A stretch of 64,000 nt of DNA, taken from positions 2,230,501 to 2,294,500 of the forward strand of contig NZ_CP150660.1 of NCBI RefSeq assembly GCF_038023995.1, in the 5' to 3' direction. Shown in pieces: positions 51,694 through 60,926 of the stretch. Under the pieces are notes generated by a model. It saw nothing but the letters and a program-made list of their open reading frames with translations. It was not told the DNA's origin and ran no database searches. Each line of letters begins with the position of its first letter. The stretch's first letter is position 1. The stretch is from Polaribacter atrinae (GTDB lineage: Bacteria > Bacteroidota > Bacteroidia > Flavobacteriales > Flavobacteriaceae). A program made the translations under genes and the position numbers.

Positions 51694-52377
51694 ATGGAAT
51701 TAACTAAGGAACAAATACAGTACATAGATCATCGTTTAGAAAACGAAGGTGTAAAATATTGGGACATTAGAATAGAAATGTTAGATCATGTAATTTCTAA
51801 TGTTGAGGAAAATTTGATTCCAGAAAATTCTGAATACGAGTTTAAAGAAAAAGTACAGACTGCATTTGTTACTTTAGGCTGGAAAGAGAATTTTAATGGT
51901 GGGGGTTTAGATGGTTCAGATAAAGACGCTTTAAAAAATGTGAATAAAGAGTATAGAAAATTGTTTTTTCAAGGATTTGTTAACTTTTTTAAATCTTTCA
52001 AAAATCTTGGCTTTCTTTTATGTTTTGTTATGATATATTATATTGTTTCTAACAATATAAACTACACTATTTTTAAAAGGATAAGTTTAGTTTTATTTCT
52101 TTTGCCAATGCTTTTTTTTCTTTTTTATTCTATAAAAATTTGGTCTAAAAAATATGGGAAATCAATTCATCTGAATTATGGTATTTTCTATTTTTCATTT
52201 GCTTTTATGATGTTGAATTTACCAATACAGCTTCTAAAATATACTACACAAAATAATCAAAAATTATTTACCATCCTTTTAATACCAATTTATTTTATTG
52301 CTACCTATATTGGATTCAAAGTTTACCAAAAAGCAATTGCTAAAGTAGAAAAAATGCGTAAAGAACTATTGTCATGA
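51694..52377 (+). CDS. HAAS-like membrane protein, paralogue 3 of 5
   Basis: A 227-residue protein; YWDIRIEMLDH at residues 22-32, then a longer linker with a Gly/Asp-rich stretch (FNGGGLDGSDKDALKN) and four hydrophobic segments. The C-terminus ends in a basic helix (AIAKVEKMRKELLS) unlike the others, so this is the most divergent member of the array. The stop codon overlaps the next start by ATGA (52374-52377). Confidence 0.72.
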   Translation: MELTKEQIQYIDHRLENEGVKYWDIRIEMLDHVISNVEENLIPENSEYEFKEKVQTAFVTLGWKENFNGGGLDGSDKDALKNVNKEYRKLFFQGFVNFFKSFKNLGFLLCFVMIYYIVSNNINYTIFKRISLVLFLLPMLFFLFYSIKIWSKKYGKSIHLNYGIFYFSFAFMMLNLPIQLLKYTTQNNQKLFTILLIPIYFIATYIGFKVYQKAIAKVEKMRKELLS

Positions 52378-53075
52378 AACTAACCCAAACTCACATAGAA
52401 GAACTCTACAAATTCACCAAAAAACATTACGTAGAATATTATGATGTGCAAACAGAATTGGTAGATCATTTAGCAAATGATATTGAAACTATTTGTTTAG
52501 CAAACCCAAAACTATCTTTTGACGATGCACGAGACACTTCTTTCAAGAAATTTGGAATTTTTGGTTTTATGGATGTTGTAGAGCAAAAGCAATCTCAAAT
52601 GACTAAAAAATACTTTAAAATCATTTTAAATTTTGCAAAAGAATGGTTTAAACTTCCTAAAATTATACTTACTGCATTACTTTTTATAGGCTTTTATCAA
52701 CTACAAAATACTCCGAATGCCTATACAATATACAGTACTGTTTTTGGATTTATTTTTTTAGCACAAGTAATTCTAACAATCATTAATGCAAGAAAATTAA
52801 AAAAGGAGTTCAAAATAACAAAGAGAAAATGGTTGTTCAAAAACATCATTAATGTTCAAGGATTAATATACGCTGCTTTTATATCTATTTATTCTTTCCA
52901 ATATTTATTCCCTAATAATACTAAGGACTTTTTATTAATGGGAGATTTTAGAAAAGCTTTTTCAGCTTTTTTTATCACATTTTTAGTAATTTTTGGTTAC
53001 ATTACTTTAGTTGTTATTCCTAAAAAAGCAGAAGAATTATTAGAAGAAACCTATCCAGAATATAAATTGATTTAA
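52374..53075 (+). CDS. HAAS-like membrane protein, paralogue 4 of 5
   Basis: 233 residues: YYDVQTELVDH at 22-32, followed by HLANDIE and FKKFGIFGFMDVVE, segments shared almost exactly with paralogue 5. Four or five hydrophobic segments lie between residues 95 and 215, and the tail is KKAEELLEETYPEYK. With paralogue 5 it forms a second sub-type, different from paralogues 1 and 2. It overlaps paralogue 3 by 4 nt. Confidence 0.75.
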   Translation: MKLTQTHIEELYKFTKKHYVEYYDVQTELVDHLANDIETICLANPKLSFDDARDTSFKKFGIFGFMDVVEQKQSQMTKKYFKIILNFAKEWFKLPKIILTALLFIGFYQLQNTPNAYTIYSTVFGFIFLAQVILTIINARKLKKEFKITKRKWLFKNIINVQGLIYAAFISIYSFQYLFPNNTKDFLLMGDFRKAFSAFFITFLVIFGYITLVVIPKKAEELLEETYPEYKLI

Positions 53076-53086
53076 ATTTTAGGTTG

Positions 53087-53794
53087 ATGAAATTATCAGA
53101 AAATCAAATAGACGAACTCTACAAATTCACCAGAAAACATTATGTTTATTATTATGATGTACAAACAGAATTGGTAGATCATTTGGCTAACGACATTGAA
53201 AGTATATGGCACGCCCAACCTGATTTATCTTTTGAACAAGCAAGAGAAATCTCTTTTAAGAAGTTTGGCATTTTTGGTTTTATGGATGTTGTAGAAAGCA
53301 GACAAAAAGCAATGAACAAACGGTATTGGAAAATAATTTTACGTTTTGCAAAAGAGTGGTTTACAATTCCTAAAATTGTAATTACATTTTCTGTTTTTTT
53401 ACTGTTCTTTAGTCTTTTACAAATAAAACATTCAGAATATATTTTCTTAGCAACACTTCTCGTTTTACTTACATTAGAAGGCATAACTTCTTACAAAGTA
53501 AGAAAAGAACACAAGCAAAAAGAATTCAAAAAAGAAAAGATATTTCTGTTAGAAGAAATGCTAGGCACTACAAAAAACACCTATACAGGTTTTACTTTTG
53601 TCAACTTATTCAACATTACCAATTTAACAAGATTCGATTTTAGTCACTTAAATATCTATTGGATTTTTGCCATTTCTATTGTGTTGACTTTATTATGCAT
53701 TTTGTTTTACGTTTCTAATTATATCCTTCCAGCAAAAGCAGAAGAATTATTAGAAGAAACGTATCCAGAATATAAACTTTCTAAAAGTTTGTAA
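53087..53794 (+). CDS. HAAS-like membrane protein, paralogue 5 of 5
   Basis: 235 residues from the ATG at 53087; a TTG at 53084 in the same frame would add one residue. YYDVQTELVDH lies at residues 22-32, then FKKFGIFGFMDVVES, four membrane segments and the tail AKAEELLEETYPEYKLSKSL. Close sister of paralogue 4. The gap to the ABC permease gene is 52 nt, the largest in the array, so the transporter pair may have some separate expression. Confidence 0.75.
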   Translation: MKLSENQIDELYKFTRKHYVYYYDVQTELVDHLANDIESIWHAQPDLSFEQAREISFKKFGIFGFMDVVESRQKAMNKRYWKIILRFAKEWFTIPKIVITFSVFLLFFSLLQIKHSEYIFLATLLVLLTLEGITSYKVRKEHKQKEFKKEKIFLLEEMLGTTKNTYTGFTFVNLFNITNLTRFDFSHLNIYWIFAISIVLTLLCILFYVSNYILPAKAEELLEETYPEYKLSKSL

Positions 53795-53846
53795 CAAAAT
53801 ACAATTCTAAACTACTTATTATCAATCAACCTAATTTACCAAACTT

Positions 53847-55313
53847 ATGATTTCACATTTTTTAAAGTTAGAATGGAAACAATATTTCCGTTCTGCTCAT
53901 TGGCAAAAAGGAATTGCATTAAAAATAATAATGGGCTTTTTGGTCTTGTATTTTTTAATCGCTTTTTTAACAATAGGAATTGGAGGCTATTATCTTTTAA
54001 AGAAAGCATACCCAACATCTGATCCTTTACAATTGGTAAATTCTTATTTACTTTTTGCAGTTCTTACAGATTTAATAGTTCGGTATTTAATGCAGACACT
54101 ACCTATCATGAATATTAAACCGCTGCTTATTTTACCTATTCCAAAAAACAAGTTGGTTCATTATGTTTTAGGTAAATCTGCCTTTTCCGTTTTTAATATT
54201 TTAAGCTTGTTCTTTTACATTCCGTTTTCGATTGTTTTAATAAAAGAAGGTTACAACATAGCAGGAGTTTTAGGTTGGCTAGCCACCATGATTTTAATTA
54301 TTCAATCCTCTAATTTCTTAAATTTTTTAATCAACAAAAACAACAAAGCATTGCTAATTATTGGAGCAATTTTAGCGAGTTTAATAGGTTTACAGAAGTT
54401 CGGTATTTTTAATGTAGTTAGTTACGGAGGTGCTATTTTCGACTTTATATACCAAAACCCAATCTTCGCATTCGTTGGTGTGATCGTTTTAGCATTTTTA
54501 TATCAATTAAATTACAAACATTTACGCCACCAAGTTTATTTAGATGAAGCTGTTGCCTCTAAAGTAGAAGAAGCAACATCTGCAGATTTATCTTTTACTG
54601 ATAGACTAGGTGATGTTGCCCCATTTATAAAAAATGATATTCGTTTAATTTGGAGAAATAAAAGAACCAAAACAGTATTTTTAATGTCATTTTTATTCCT
54701 TTTTTATGGTTTAATTTTCTTTACAAATAAAACGTATGCAGAAATGCCCGCAATGTTAATTTTTGCATCATTATTTATTACAGGAGGCTTTACTTTAAAT
54801 TACGGTCAATTTATACCTGCTTGGGACAGCGCACATTATAAAATGTTAATGAGCCAAAGTTTTAAATATCGAAAATTCTTAGAATCTAAATGGGTTTTAA
54901 TGGTTACTATGACTACCGTTTTATATGTTTTAAGCTTACCGTATTTATATTTCGGAGTAGATATTTTTTTAATGATTACGGCAGGTGCCATTTTTAATAT
55001 TGGCTTTAATTCGTTGTTTTTATTATATGCAGGTTCTTTTAATAGAAAAAGAATCAATTTAACAAAAGGAGGTTTCGGAAACACACAAGGAACAAGTGCT
55101 ACTCAATTTTTAGTTGTTTTACCGATAATGGGCATACCATTGTTATTGTTCTGGGGTTTTAGCACACTTATCAACTTTAATGCAGGCATTATTGCCATAG
55201 CATTAGTAGGTATTTTAGGATTGACATTAAAAAATTATGCCATGAATTTTATCGAAAAAAAATATATAAAAGACAAATATGTTATGATTAACGCCTTTGG
55301 TAAAGAAGCATAA
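53847..55313 (+). CDS. ABC-type permease, DUF5687 family
   Basis: A 488-residue inner-membrane protein with about twelve hydrophobic segments. It begins MISHFLKLEWKQYFRSAHW, a cytoplasmic N-terminus typical of DUF5687 proteins, and has a central loop (VEEATSADLSFTDRLGD, about residues 240-260). It is a two-half exporter-type permease paired with the ATPase 21 nt downstream. The exported substrate is unknown; the PadR control and the five membrane paralogues suggest envelope stress or drug/lipid export (inference). Confidence 0.82.
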   Translation: MISHFLKLEWKQYFRSAHWQKGIALKIIMGFLVLYFLIAFLTIGIGGYYLLKKAYPTSDPLQLVNSYLLFAVLTDLIVRYLMQTLPIMNIKPLLILPIPKNKLVHYVLGKSAFSVFNILSLFFYIPFSIVLIKEGYNIAGVLGWLATMILIIQSSNFLNFLINKNNKALLIIGAILASLIGLQKFGIFNVVSYGGAIFDFIYQNPIFAFVGVIVLAFLYQLNYKHLRHQVYLDEAVASKVEEATSADLSFTDRLGDVAPFIKNDIRLIWRNKRTKTVFLMSFLFLFYGLIFFTNKTYAEMPAMLIFASLFITGGFTLNYGQFIPAWDSAHYKMLMSQSFKYRKFLESKWVLMVTMTTVLYVLSLPYLYFGVDIFLMITAGAIFNIGFNSLFLLYAGSFNRKRINLTKGGFGNTQGTSATQFLVVLPIMGIPLLLFWGFSTLINFNAGIIAIALVGILGLTLKNYAMNFIEKKYIKDKYVMINAFGKEA

Positions 55314-55334
55314 TTTAACCTTAAAAAAAACATC

Positions 55335-56030
55335 ATGATTACAATAAATAAAATTACTAAAAAATACGGAAAAGCAGAAGTTTTAAATGTAGCTTCCATA
55401 GAGATTCCTACCGGACAAAGTTTTGGATTGGTAGGTAATAACGGTGCAGGAAAAACCACTTTATTTAATATTTTATTAGATTTAATTCGTCCTACAACCG
55501 GTAAAATTAAAAACCATAGAATTATTGTAAACGAAAGTGAAGAATGGAAAAACTTTACGGGTTCTTTTATAGACGAATCTTTTTTAATTGGATATTTAAC
55601 TCCGGAAGAATACTTTGACTTTATTGGAGATTTACGCGGCATGAACAAAGCAGATGTAAAATCTTTTTTAACTCAGTTTGATGAATTTTTTAACGGAGAA
55701 ATTACAGGAAAGAAAAAATACTTAAGAGATTTAAGTAAAGGAAATCAGAAAAAAGCAGGTATTGTTGCTGCATTAATGGGAAATCCGAAAGTTGTAATTT
55801 TAGACGAACCTTTTGCTAATTTAGATCCAACAACACAAATAAGATTAAAAGCCATCATTAAAAAATTAACCGAAAATAGAGATATTACCGTTTTAATTTC
55901 TAGTCATGATTTAACCCACGTAACCGAAGTCTGCGAACGAATTGTAGTTTTAGATAAAGGAAATATGGTAAAAGATATAGAAACATCTACAGAAACTTTA
56001 CAAGAATTAGAAAGCTATTTTTCTGTATAA
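55335..56030 (+). CDS. ABC transporter ATP-binding protein
   Basis: A 231-residue ATPase. Walker A GNNGAGKTT (about 35-43), signature LSKGNQKK in place of LSGGQ (as often in exporter ATPases), Walker B VVILDEPFANLDP and H-loop SSHDLTHV. It pairs with the DUF5687 permease. A ~120-nt non-coding gap follows, with no clear terminator, before sprE. Confidence 0.93.
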   Translation: MITINKITKKYGKAEVLNVASIEIPTGQSFGLVGNNGAGKTTLFNILLDLIRPTTGKIKNHRIIVNESEEWKNFTGSFIDESFLIGYLTPEEYFDFIGDLRGMNKADVKSFLTQFDEFFNGEITGKKKYLRDLSKGNQKKAGIVAALMGNPKVVILDEPFANLDPTTQIRLKAIIKKLTENRDITVLISSHDLTHVTEVCERIVVLDKGNMVKDIETSTETLQELESYFSV

Positions 56031-56150
56031 GCTAAGTATTCTTAATTTATTACTATTTTTACGCATCAATTTATACTATTTTCTATAGATTTTAGTTTAA
56101 ATAAGAGTTTCTTAGTTTTAAAAATAGTTGTTTAATCAAGATATATCTGA

Positions 56151-58373
56151 GTGAATTACACCAAAAAAATAGTTTTAGTAATTGCCGTATTTTCAGTTCT
56201 AAACTCTTGTAGTACAAGAAAAGACACTGTAATAAGTAGAAACTGGCATGCCTTAAACACAAAGTACAACGTACTGTTTAATGGTAAAGAAGCTTTTAAT
56301 AAAGGAGTTGAACAGATTAATGAAGGTTATAAAGATGATTGGTTTACACAACTACCAATAGAACCTATTCAGTTTGAAGAAGACAAAATAAACATACCCA
56401 ATCTAAACACGGGCATGGGCGCTGGCTTTAATGACGATAACAACGAAGCAGAAAAAGCGACTACTCCATTTGGAATTGCAGAAGAAAAAGCTGTAAAAGC
56501 AATCCAAAAGCATGGAATGAATATAAAGGATGTAGAACGCAACAGACAAATTGATGATGCTTATCTTTTATTAGGAAAAGCGCGTTATTATGAACAACGT
56601 TTCATTCCTGCGATAGAAGCATTTAACTATGTTATTGCAACGTATCCGGATGCAAATCTAATTGCTGAAACCAAAATTTGGAGAGCCAAAGCAAATATTA
56701 GAAATGATAATGAAGAGTTTGCTATAGAATCTATGAAATTACTACTTCAAGTAAAAGACACCTTAGAAGTAGATTTACCAGAAATAACCAGAGAACAAGG
56801 TTATACTGCTTTGGCTATGGCTTATATAAAATCTGACAGCATAGAGCATGCAAAAAAATACCTAATAAAATCTACAGAAACATTAAATAACAGAAACCAA
56901 GGCACTAGAAATCTATTTGTTTTGGGGCAAATTTATAGTTCACAGCATAAAAAAGACTCGGCATCATTAGCGTTTAATAAAATTATCAATTTTAGAAAAG
57001 CACCGTACAAATACAAAATGCACGCGCATATAGAACTGGCTAAAAATTCTACAAACGATTCTACTTCAGCTACCATTTTAGACAAAATACAAGACTTAAT
57101 TAAAGAAAGAGAAAACAGACCGTATTTAGATGAATTGTATTATCAAGTTGGTTATTTACACGAGCAGAACGATAGTATAAATTTAGCTGTAGATAATTAT
57201 AATAAATCGCTTAGAGCAAGATCTGACAATGTAAAACAGAAAACCTTTACCTATGAAAAACTAGGAAACATCAACTATAAAAACTCAGAATACGTACTTG
57301 CAAGTTCGTATTATGACAGTATTATAAACATTGCTGCAGATACTTTAAACCTAAGATTTAGACGTATTAAAAGAAAGCATAAAAACTTAGCTTCGTTAAT
57401 TAATTTTGAAAAAACAGTTTCTGAAAATGATAGTATTTTAAAAATAGTAGCACTCTCGAAGCCAGAACAAGAAGCCTTTTTTCAAAAATATATAGACGAT
57501 TTAAAACAGAAAGATGAAGAAGCTGCTCAATTAAAGTTAAATCAGCAAGCTTTTGGCGATACGTTTGGCGGAAATCAATTAAAATCACTTAACAAAGGAA
57601 AGTGGTATTTCTACAATTCTCAATCTTTAAGTTTTGGTAAATCAGAATTTGCAAAAATCTGGGGAAACAGAGCTTTAGAAGATAACTGGAGATGGTCTGG
57701 AAAAAGAGCTACAAACAGAACAGCAGAAGACTCTGTAGCTATAGACACAAAAAACGTACGTTATGACTTGGCAAGTTACTTAGAAACGATTCCTACAGAA
57801 AAAGAAAAAATAGACACCTTAAGTATCAACAGAAATCAAGCTTTGTACGAATTAGGCATTATTTATAAAGAACAATTTAAAGATACAAAGTTAGCAATTG
57901 CACGCCTAGAAAGGGTAAATAGCTTAAACCCAAGTAAAGAGTTGATTTTACCAATTAACTGGCATTTATATCAAATTTATAATGAGTTAGGCAATGCTAT
58001 AAAAACAAACCTACACAAAAACATAATTCTTACAGACTACCCTACAACTAAGTTTGCACAAGTAATTAAAAACCCAAACAAACCTATTGAAGAAGCCGTT
58101 TCTGTAAATGAAATTGAAGAGTCTTATAAAGAAACCTACTATCTCTATAAAGAGGCTAAGTTTGAAGAAACAGTTGCAAAAATAAATGACATACTACCAA
58201 CGCTGCAAGATTCGAAATTACTACCTAAATTCGAGTTATTAAAAGCTTATGCTATAGGTAAATATCAAGACATTGAAACTTATAAAATTGCCATGGAATT
58301 TGTAGCTGTTAGCTACGGAAACACAGAAGAAGGAAGAAAAGCAAAAGAAATAGTGAAACAATTAAGTAAGTAA
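56151..58373 (+). CDS. TPR lipoprotein, SprE/PorW-like (type IX secretion/gliding)
   Basis: A 740-residue lipoprotein starting with GTG at 56151; signal MNYTKKIVLVIAVFSVLNSC with Cys20. The N-terminal signature SRNWHALNTKYNVLFNGKEAF is characteristic of SprE/PorW, the periplasmic component linked to the type IX secretion trans-envelope complex. TPR-like helical repeats occupy about 130-430 (DAYLLLGKARYYEQRFIPAIEAF) and 540-735. It is shorter than the ~870-residue Flavobacterium johnsoniae protein as I recall it. The neighbouring bactofilin and atp genes match the usual flavobacterial order. Confidence 0.83.
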   Translation: MNYTKKIVLVIAVFSVLNSCSTRKDTVISRNWHALNTKYNVLFNGKEAFNKGVEQINEGYKDDWFTQLPIEPIQFEEDKINIPNLNTGMGAGFNDDNNEAEKATTPFGIAEEKAVKAIQKHGMNIKDVERNRQIDDAYLLLGKARYYEQRFIPAIEAFNYVIATYPDANLIAETKIWRAKANIRNDNEEFAIESMKLLLQVKDTLEVDLPEITREQGYTALAMAYIKSDSIEHAKKYLIKSTETLNNRNQGTRNLFVLGQIYSSQHKKDSASLAFNKIINFRKAPYKYKMHAHIELAKNSTNDSTSATILDKIQDLIKERENRPYLDELYYQVGYLHEQNDSINLAVDNYNKSLRARSDNVKQKTFTYEKLGNINYKNSEYVLASSYYDSIINIAADTLNLRFRRIKRKHKNLASLINFEKTVSENDSILKIVALSKPEQEAFFQKYIDDLKQKDEEAAQLKLNQQAFGDTFGGNQLKSLNKGKWYFYNSQSLSFGKSEFAKIWGNRALEDNWRWSGKRATNRTAEDSVAIDTKNVRYDLASYLETIPTEKEKIDTLSINRNQALYELGIIYKEQFKDTKLAIARLERVNSLNPSKELILPINWHLYQIYNELGNAIKTNLHKNIILTDYPTTKFAQVIKNPNKPIEEAVSVNEIEESYKETYYLYKEAKFEETVAKINDILPTLQDSKLLPKFELLKAYAIGKYQDIETYKIAMEFVAVSYGNTEEGRKAKEIVKQLSK

Positions 58374-58374
58374 T

Positions 58375-58788
58375 ATGTTTAATAATAAAAGTAAAAAACC
58401 TCAAAATAAAAAAGTTATGGAAAGAAATGTTCTTGCTAAAAACACAAAAATTGTTGGCGACATTAAATCTGATGGCGATTTTAGAATTGATGGTACATTA
58501 GAAGGAACCTTAGTAACAAAAGGCCGCGTTATTATTGGTACAGAAGGGTTTGTTAAAGGTAAAGTAGAATGTACCAATGCAGATATAGAAGGTAAATTTT
58601 CTGGAAACCTTTTGGTATTAAACACACTAACCATAAAAACGAACGCAAACATATCTGGAGAAGTAATAATTGGTAAACTTTCTGTAGAACCAGGAGCTAC
58701 TTTTAACGCAACCTGTACTATGAAAGGAGCTGTAAAAGAATTAAATTATAGTAATGACAAAAAAAACCGATCAGAAAAAACCGCTTAA
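58375..58788 (+). CDS. bactofilin (polymer-forming cytoskeletal protein)
   Basis: A 137-residue right-handed beta-helix protein: a short disordered Lys-rich N-terminus, then regular ~18-residue repeats with GDIKSDGDFRIDGTLEG, TKGRVIIGTEGFVKGKVEC and ADIEGKFSGNLLV. Bactofilins polymerise without nucleotide and shape the envelope. It starts 1 nt after sprE, and its last 35 nt overlap the atpZ start, so the group is co-transcribed. Confidence 0.92.
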   Translation: MFNNKSKKPQNKKVMERNVLAKNTKIVGDIKSDGDFRIDGTLEGTLVTKGRVIIGTEGFVKGKVECTNADIEGKFSGNLLVLNTLTIKTNANISGEVIIGKLSVEPGATFNATCTMKGAVKELNYSNDKKNRSEKTA

Positions 58789-58972
58789 TAAAGCAATAAG
58801 ACTCTCTGGTGCAGGTTTGCAAATGGGATTAATAATTTATTTAGGTTCCTTATTAGGAAAATGGTTAGATCTAAAATTTAAAACTTCGTTCTTAACAGAA
58901 GCTATTACTTTATTTGCCATCTTTGCAGCAACCTATTCTTTGATAAAACAAGCCAATAAAATTAATGACTAA
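58754..58972 (+). CDS. atpZ: AtpZ/AtpI-family small membrane protein
   Basis: A 72-residue protein with two hydrophobic helices (about 17-35 and 44-64) linked by GKWLDLKFKT. Basic N-terminus (TKKTDQKKPLNKAIR). AtpZ/AtpI proteins assist assembly or magnesium uptake for the ATP synthase. It overlaps bactofilin by 35 nt and the next gene by 8 nt, indicating tight translational coupling at the head of the atp operon. Confidence 0.85.
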   Translation: MTKKTDQKKPLNKAIRLSGAGLQMGLIIYLGSLLGKWLDLKFKTSFLTEAITLFAIFAATYSLIKQANKIND

Positions 58973-59354
58973 AATTGTTATTACCTATTGTATAACCGTA
59001 ATATTACTCTTTGTATTATGTTACCCTATTCACAGGTATTTAATAGAAAAGCAAGAAATAATATTGCACTTCCCACTAAACAAAATATACCAATTTAACA
59101 TTGGATTTTCTGTATTGGTTTGCACTAATTTTGTAGCATTTTCATTTGTTGATAAATTCAAAAAAAAATTAAGTTATATATATTTAGGGGCTATTTTTAT
59201 TAAACTGATCTTATTTAAACTAGCGTTCTATGACACCTTATTTCTAAAAGAATTGCTTACTGTTTCAGAAAAATTATCGATGTTAATTCCAACAATAATT
59301 TTTTTATCAACAGATGCATTTTTTGTAGCTAAATTACTGATCAAAAAACAATAA
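58965..59354 (+). CDS. small membrane protein in the AtpI position
   Basis: A 129-residue protein with four hydrophobic helices (about 5-22, 42-62, 70-90, 100-124). It occupies the position of AtpI between atpZ and atpB, and a similar unnamed protein (DUF6168-like, as I recall) is usual at this place in Flavobacteriaceae. It overlaps atpZ by 8 nt. A role in F0 assembly is inferred from position only. Confidence 0.65.
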   Translation: MTKIVITYCITVILLFVLCYPIHRYLIEKQEIILHFPLNKIYQFNIGFSVLVCTNFVAFSFVDKFKKKLSYIYLGAIFIKLILFKLAFYDTLFLKELLTVSEKLSMLIPTIIFLSTDAFFVAKLLIKKQ

Positions 59355-59399
59355 AATAAAATAGCCAAAAAAAAGGGTGTAAGTATTTGAATAATTACA

Positions 59400-59407
59400 T
59401 ACCTTTG
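59400..59407 (+). promoter_or_regulatory. -7 promoter element (TACCTTTG) before atpB
   Basis: TAnnTTTG match 28 nt before the atpB ATG, in the 81-nt gap after the AtpI-position gene. It would allow the synthase subunits to be expressed apart from sprE-bactofilin-atpZ. Confidence 0.5.
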
Positions 59408-59435
59408 CGGCAAAATTAGAAAGCGTATTTTAAAA

Positions 59436-60569
59436 ATGGGTATTGCACAAAAAACAATCAGATTTCTTACAATAGCTGTAATAGCACTTATTACAACTAC
59501 CAGTTTCGCATTTCAATCAGGTGAAGACACACACACTCAACAAGATGGAGGGCAAGTAAATACCCAAGAAGAGGTACGCGCTTACATAGAGCATCACCTT
59601 AAAGATTCTCATGATTTCGCATTTTTCTCTTATACAAATGACGCTAATGAAAGAAAACACTTTGGTTTTCCTCTTCCAGTAATCATCTGGACAACAGAAG
59701 GGTTGGTTACTTTTATGTCATCAGAATTTCATCATAATGACGACGGACATGTTATTGTTGAAAAAAACGGATTAAAATTCGCAAAAATACACAGTAAAAT
59801 TTATGAGTTAGAAAACGGAGCGGCAACAGTTGCATTCGATGACGCTCATCACGCTACAAACGCAAGTAGAGTTTTAGATTTTTCTATTACAAAATCTGTA
59901 GTAGGTATTTTATTTGCAGGTTTCTTAATGTTCTTAGGATTCTCTAGACTAGCAAAACAATATAAATTTAGACAAATACCAATAGGATTTAGTCGTGTTT
60001 TAGAACCATTGGTTTTATACGTTAGAGACGAAATTGCAAGACCAAATATTGGTGAGAAAAAATATAAAAAATTCACAGGATTTTTATTAACAGTATTTTT
60101 CTTTATTTGGATATTAAACTTATTAGGTTTAACTCCTTTTGGATTTAACGTTACTGGTCAAATTGCTGTTACATTAGCATTGGCATTGTTTACAATGGTA
60201 ATCTATTTAGTAAATGGTACCAAAGATTTCTGGATGCATACATTATGGATGCCAGGTGTACCTTACATATTAAGACCTATCTTAGCGGTAATAGAATTAG
60301 CTGGTTTTATTTTAATTAAACCATTTTCATTACTTGTACGTTTATTCGCAAACATTACTGCGGGTCACTTTATTGTAATGAGTTTAATTGCTTTAATGGT
60401 AACAATGAAAGAAGCATTCGGTCCTGTAGCATCTACAGGAATGTCTTTAGCATTGGCTTTATTTATAATGGTTATTGAATTATTAGTAGCCTTTTTACAA
60501 GCATACATTTTTACAATGTTATCATCATTATTTATTGGAATGGCTGTTGAAGAGCATGACCATCACTAA
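59436..60569 (+). CDS. atpB: ATP synthase F0 subunit a
   Basis: Forms the proton half-channels beside the c-ring. 377 residues, longer than the ~270 of E. coli; the extra part is an exported N-terminal domain (signal peptide ending TTSFAFQ, then His/Asp-rich sequence to about residue 135), usual in Bacteroidetes. The functional Arg is in LLVRLFANITAGHFIV. About six membrane helices follow residue 145. Confidence 0.94.
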   Translation: MGIAQKTIRFLTIAVIALITTTSFAFQSGEDTHTQQDGGQVNTQEEVRAYIEHHLKDSHDFAFFSYTNDANERKHFGFPLPVIIWTTEGLVTFMSSEFHHNDDGHVIVEKNGLKFAKIHSKIYELENGAATVAFDDAHHATNASRVLDFSITKSVVGILFAGFLMFLGFSRLAKQYKFRQIPIGFSRVLEPLVLYVRDEIARPNIGEKKYKKFTGFLLTVFFFIWILNLLGLTPFGFNVTGQIAVTLALALFTMVIYLVNGTKDFWMHTLWMPGVPYILRPILAVIELAGFILIKPFSLLVRLFANITAGHFIVMSLIALMVTMKEAFGPVASTGMSLALALFIMVIELLVAFLQAYIFTMLSSLFIGMAVEEHDHH

Positions 60570-60631
60570 AAACCTTGATGTAAATCAAGTACAAAAGAGA
60601 GTATTAGAATTTGTTTAATTAATATATTTAA

Positions 60632-60832
<201 letters not shown>

Positions 60833-60850
60833 TTTTCTCAAAAAAAAACG

Positions 60851-60891
60851 AAAACACATTTCTGTAACGGTTGGTTACAGAAAGTGTTTTT
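60851..60891 (+). terminator. hairpin between atpE and atpF
   Basis: AAAACAC..TTCTGTAAC pairs with GTTACAGAA..GTGTTTT around the loop GGTTG, and a T/A-rich tail follows. It may partly terminate or stabilise the upstream message, helping the high c-subunit stoichiometry (inference). Confidence 0.65.
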
Positions 60892-60926
60892 AAATTAAAC
60901 AAAGAACAATATAATTAGTAAATAGA

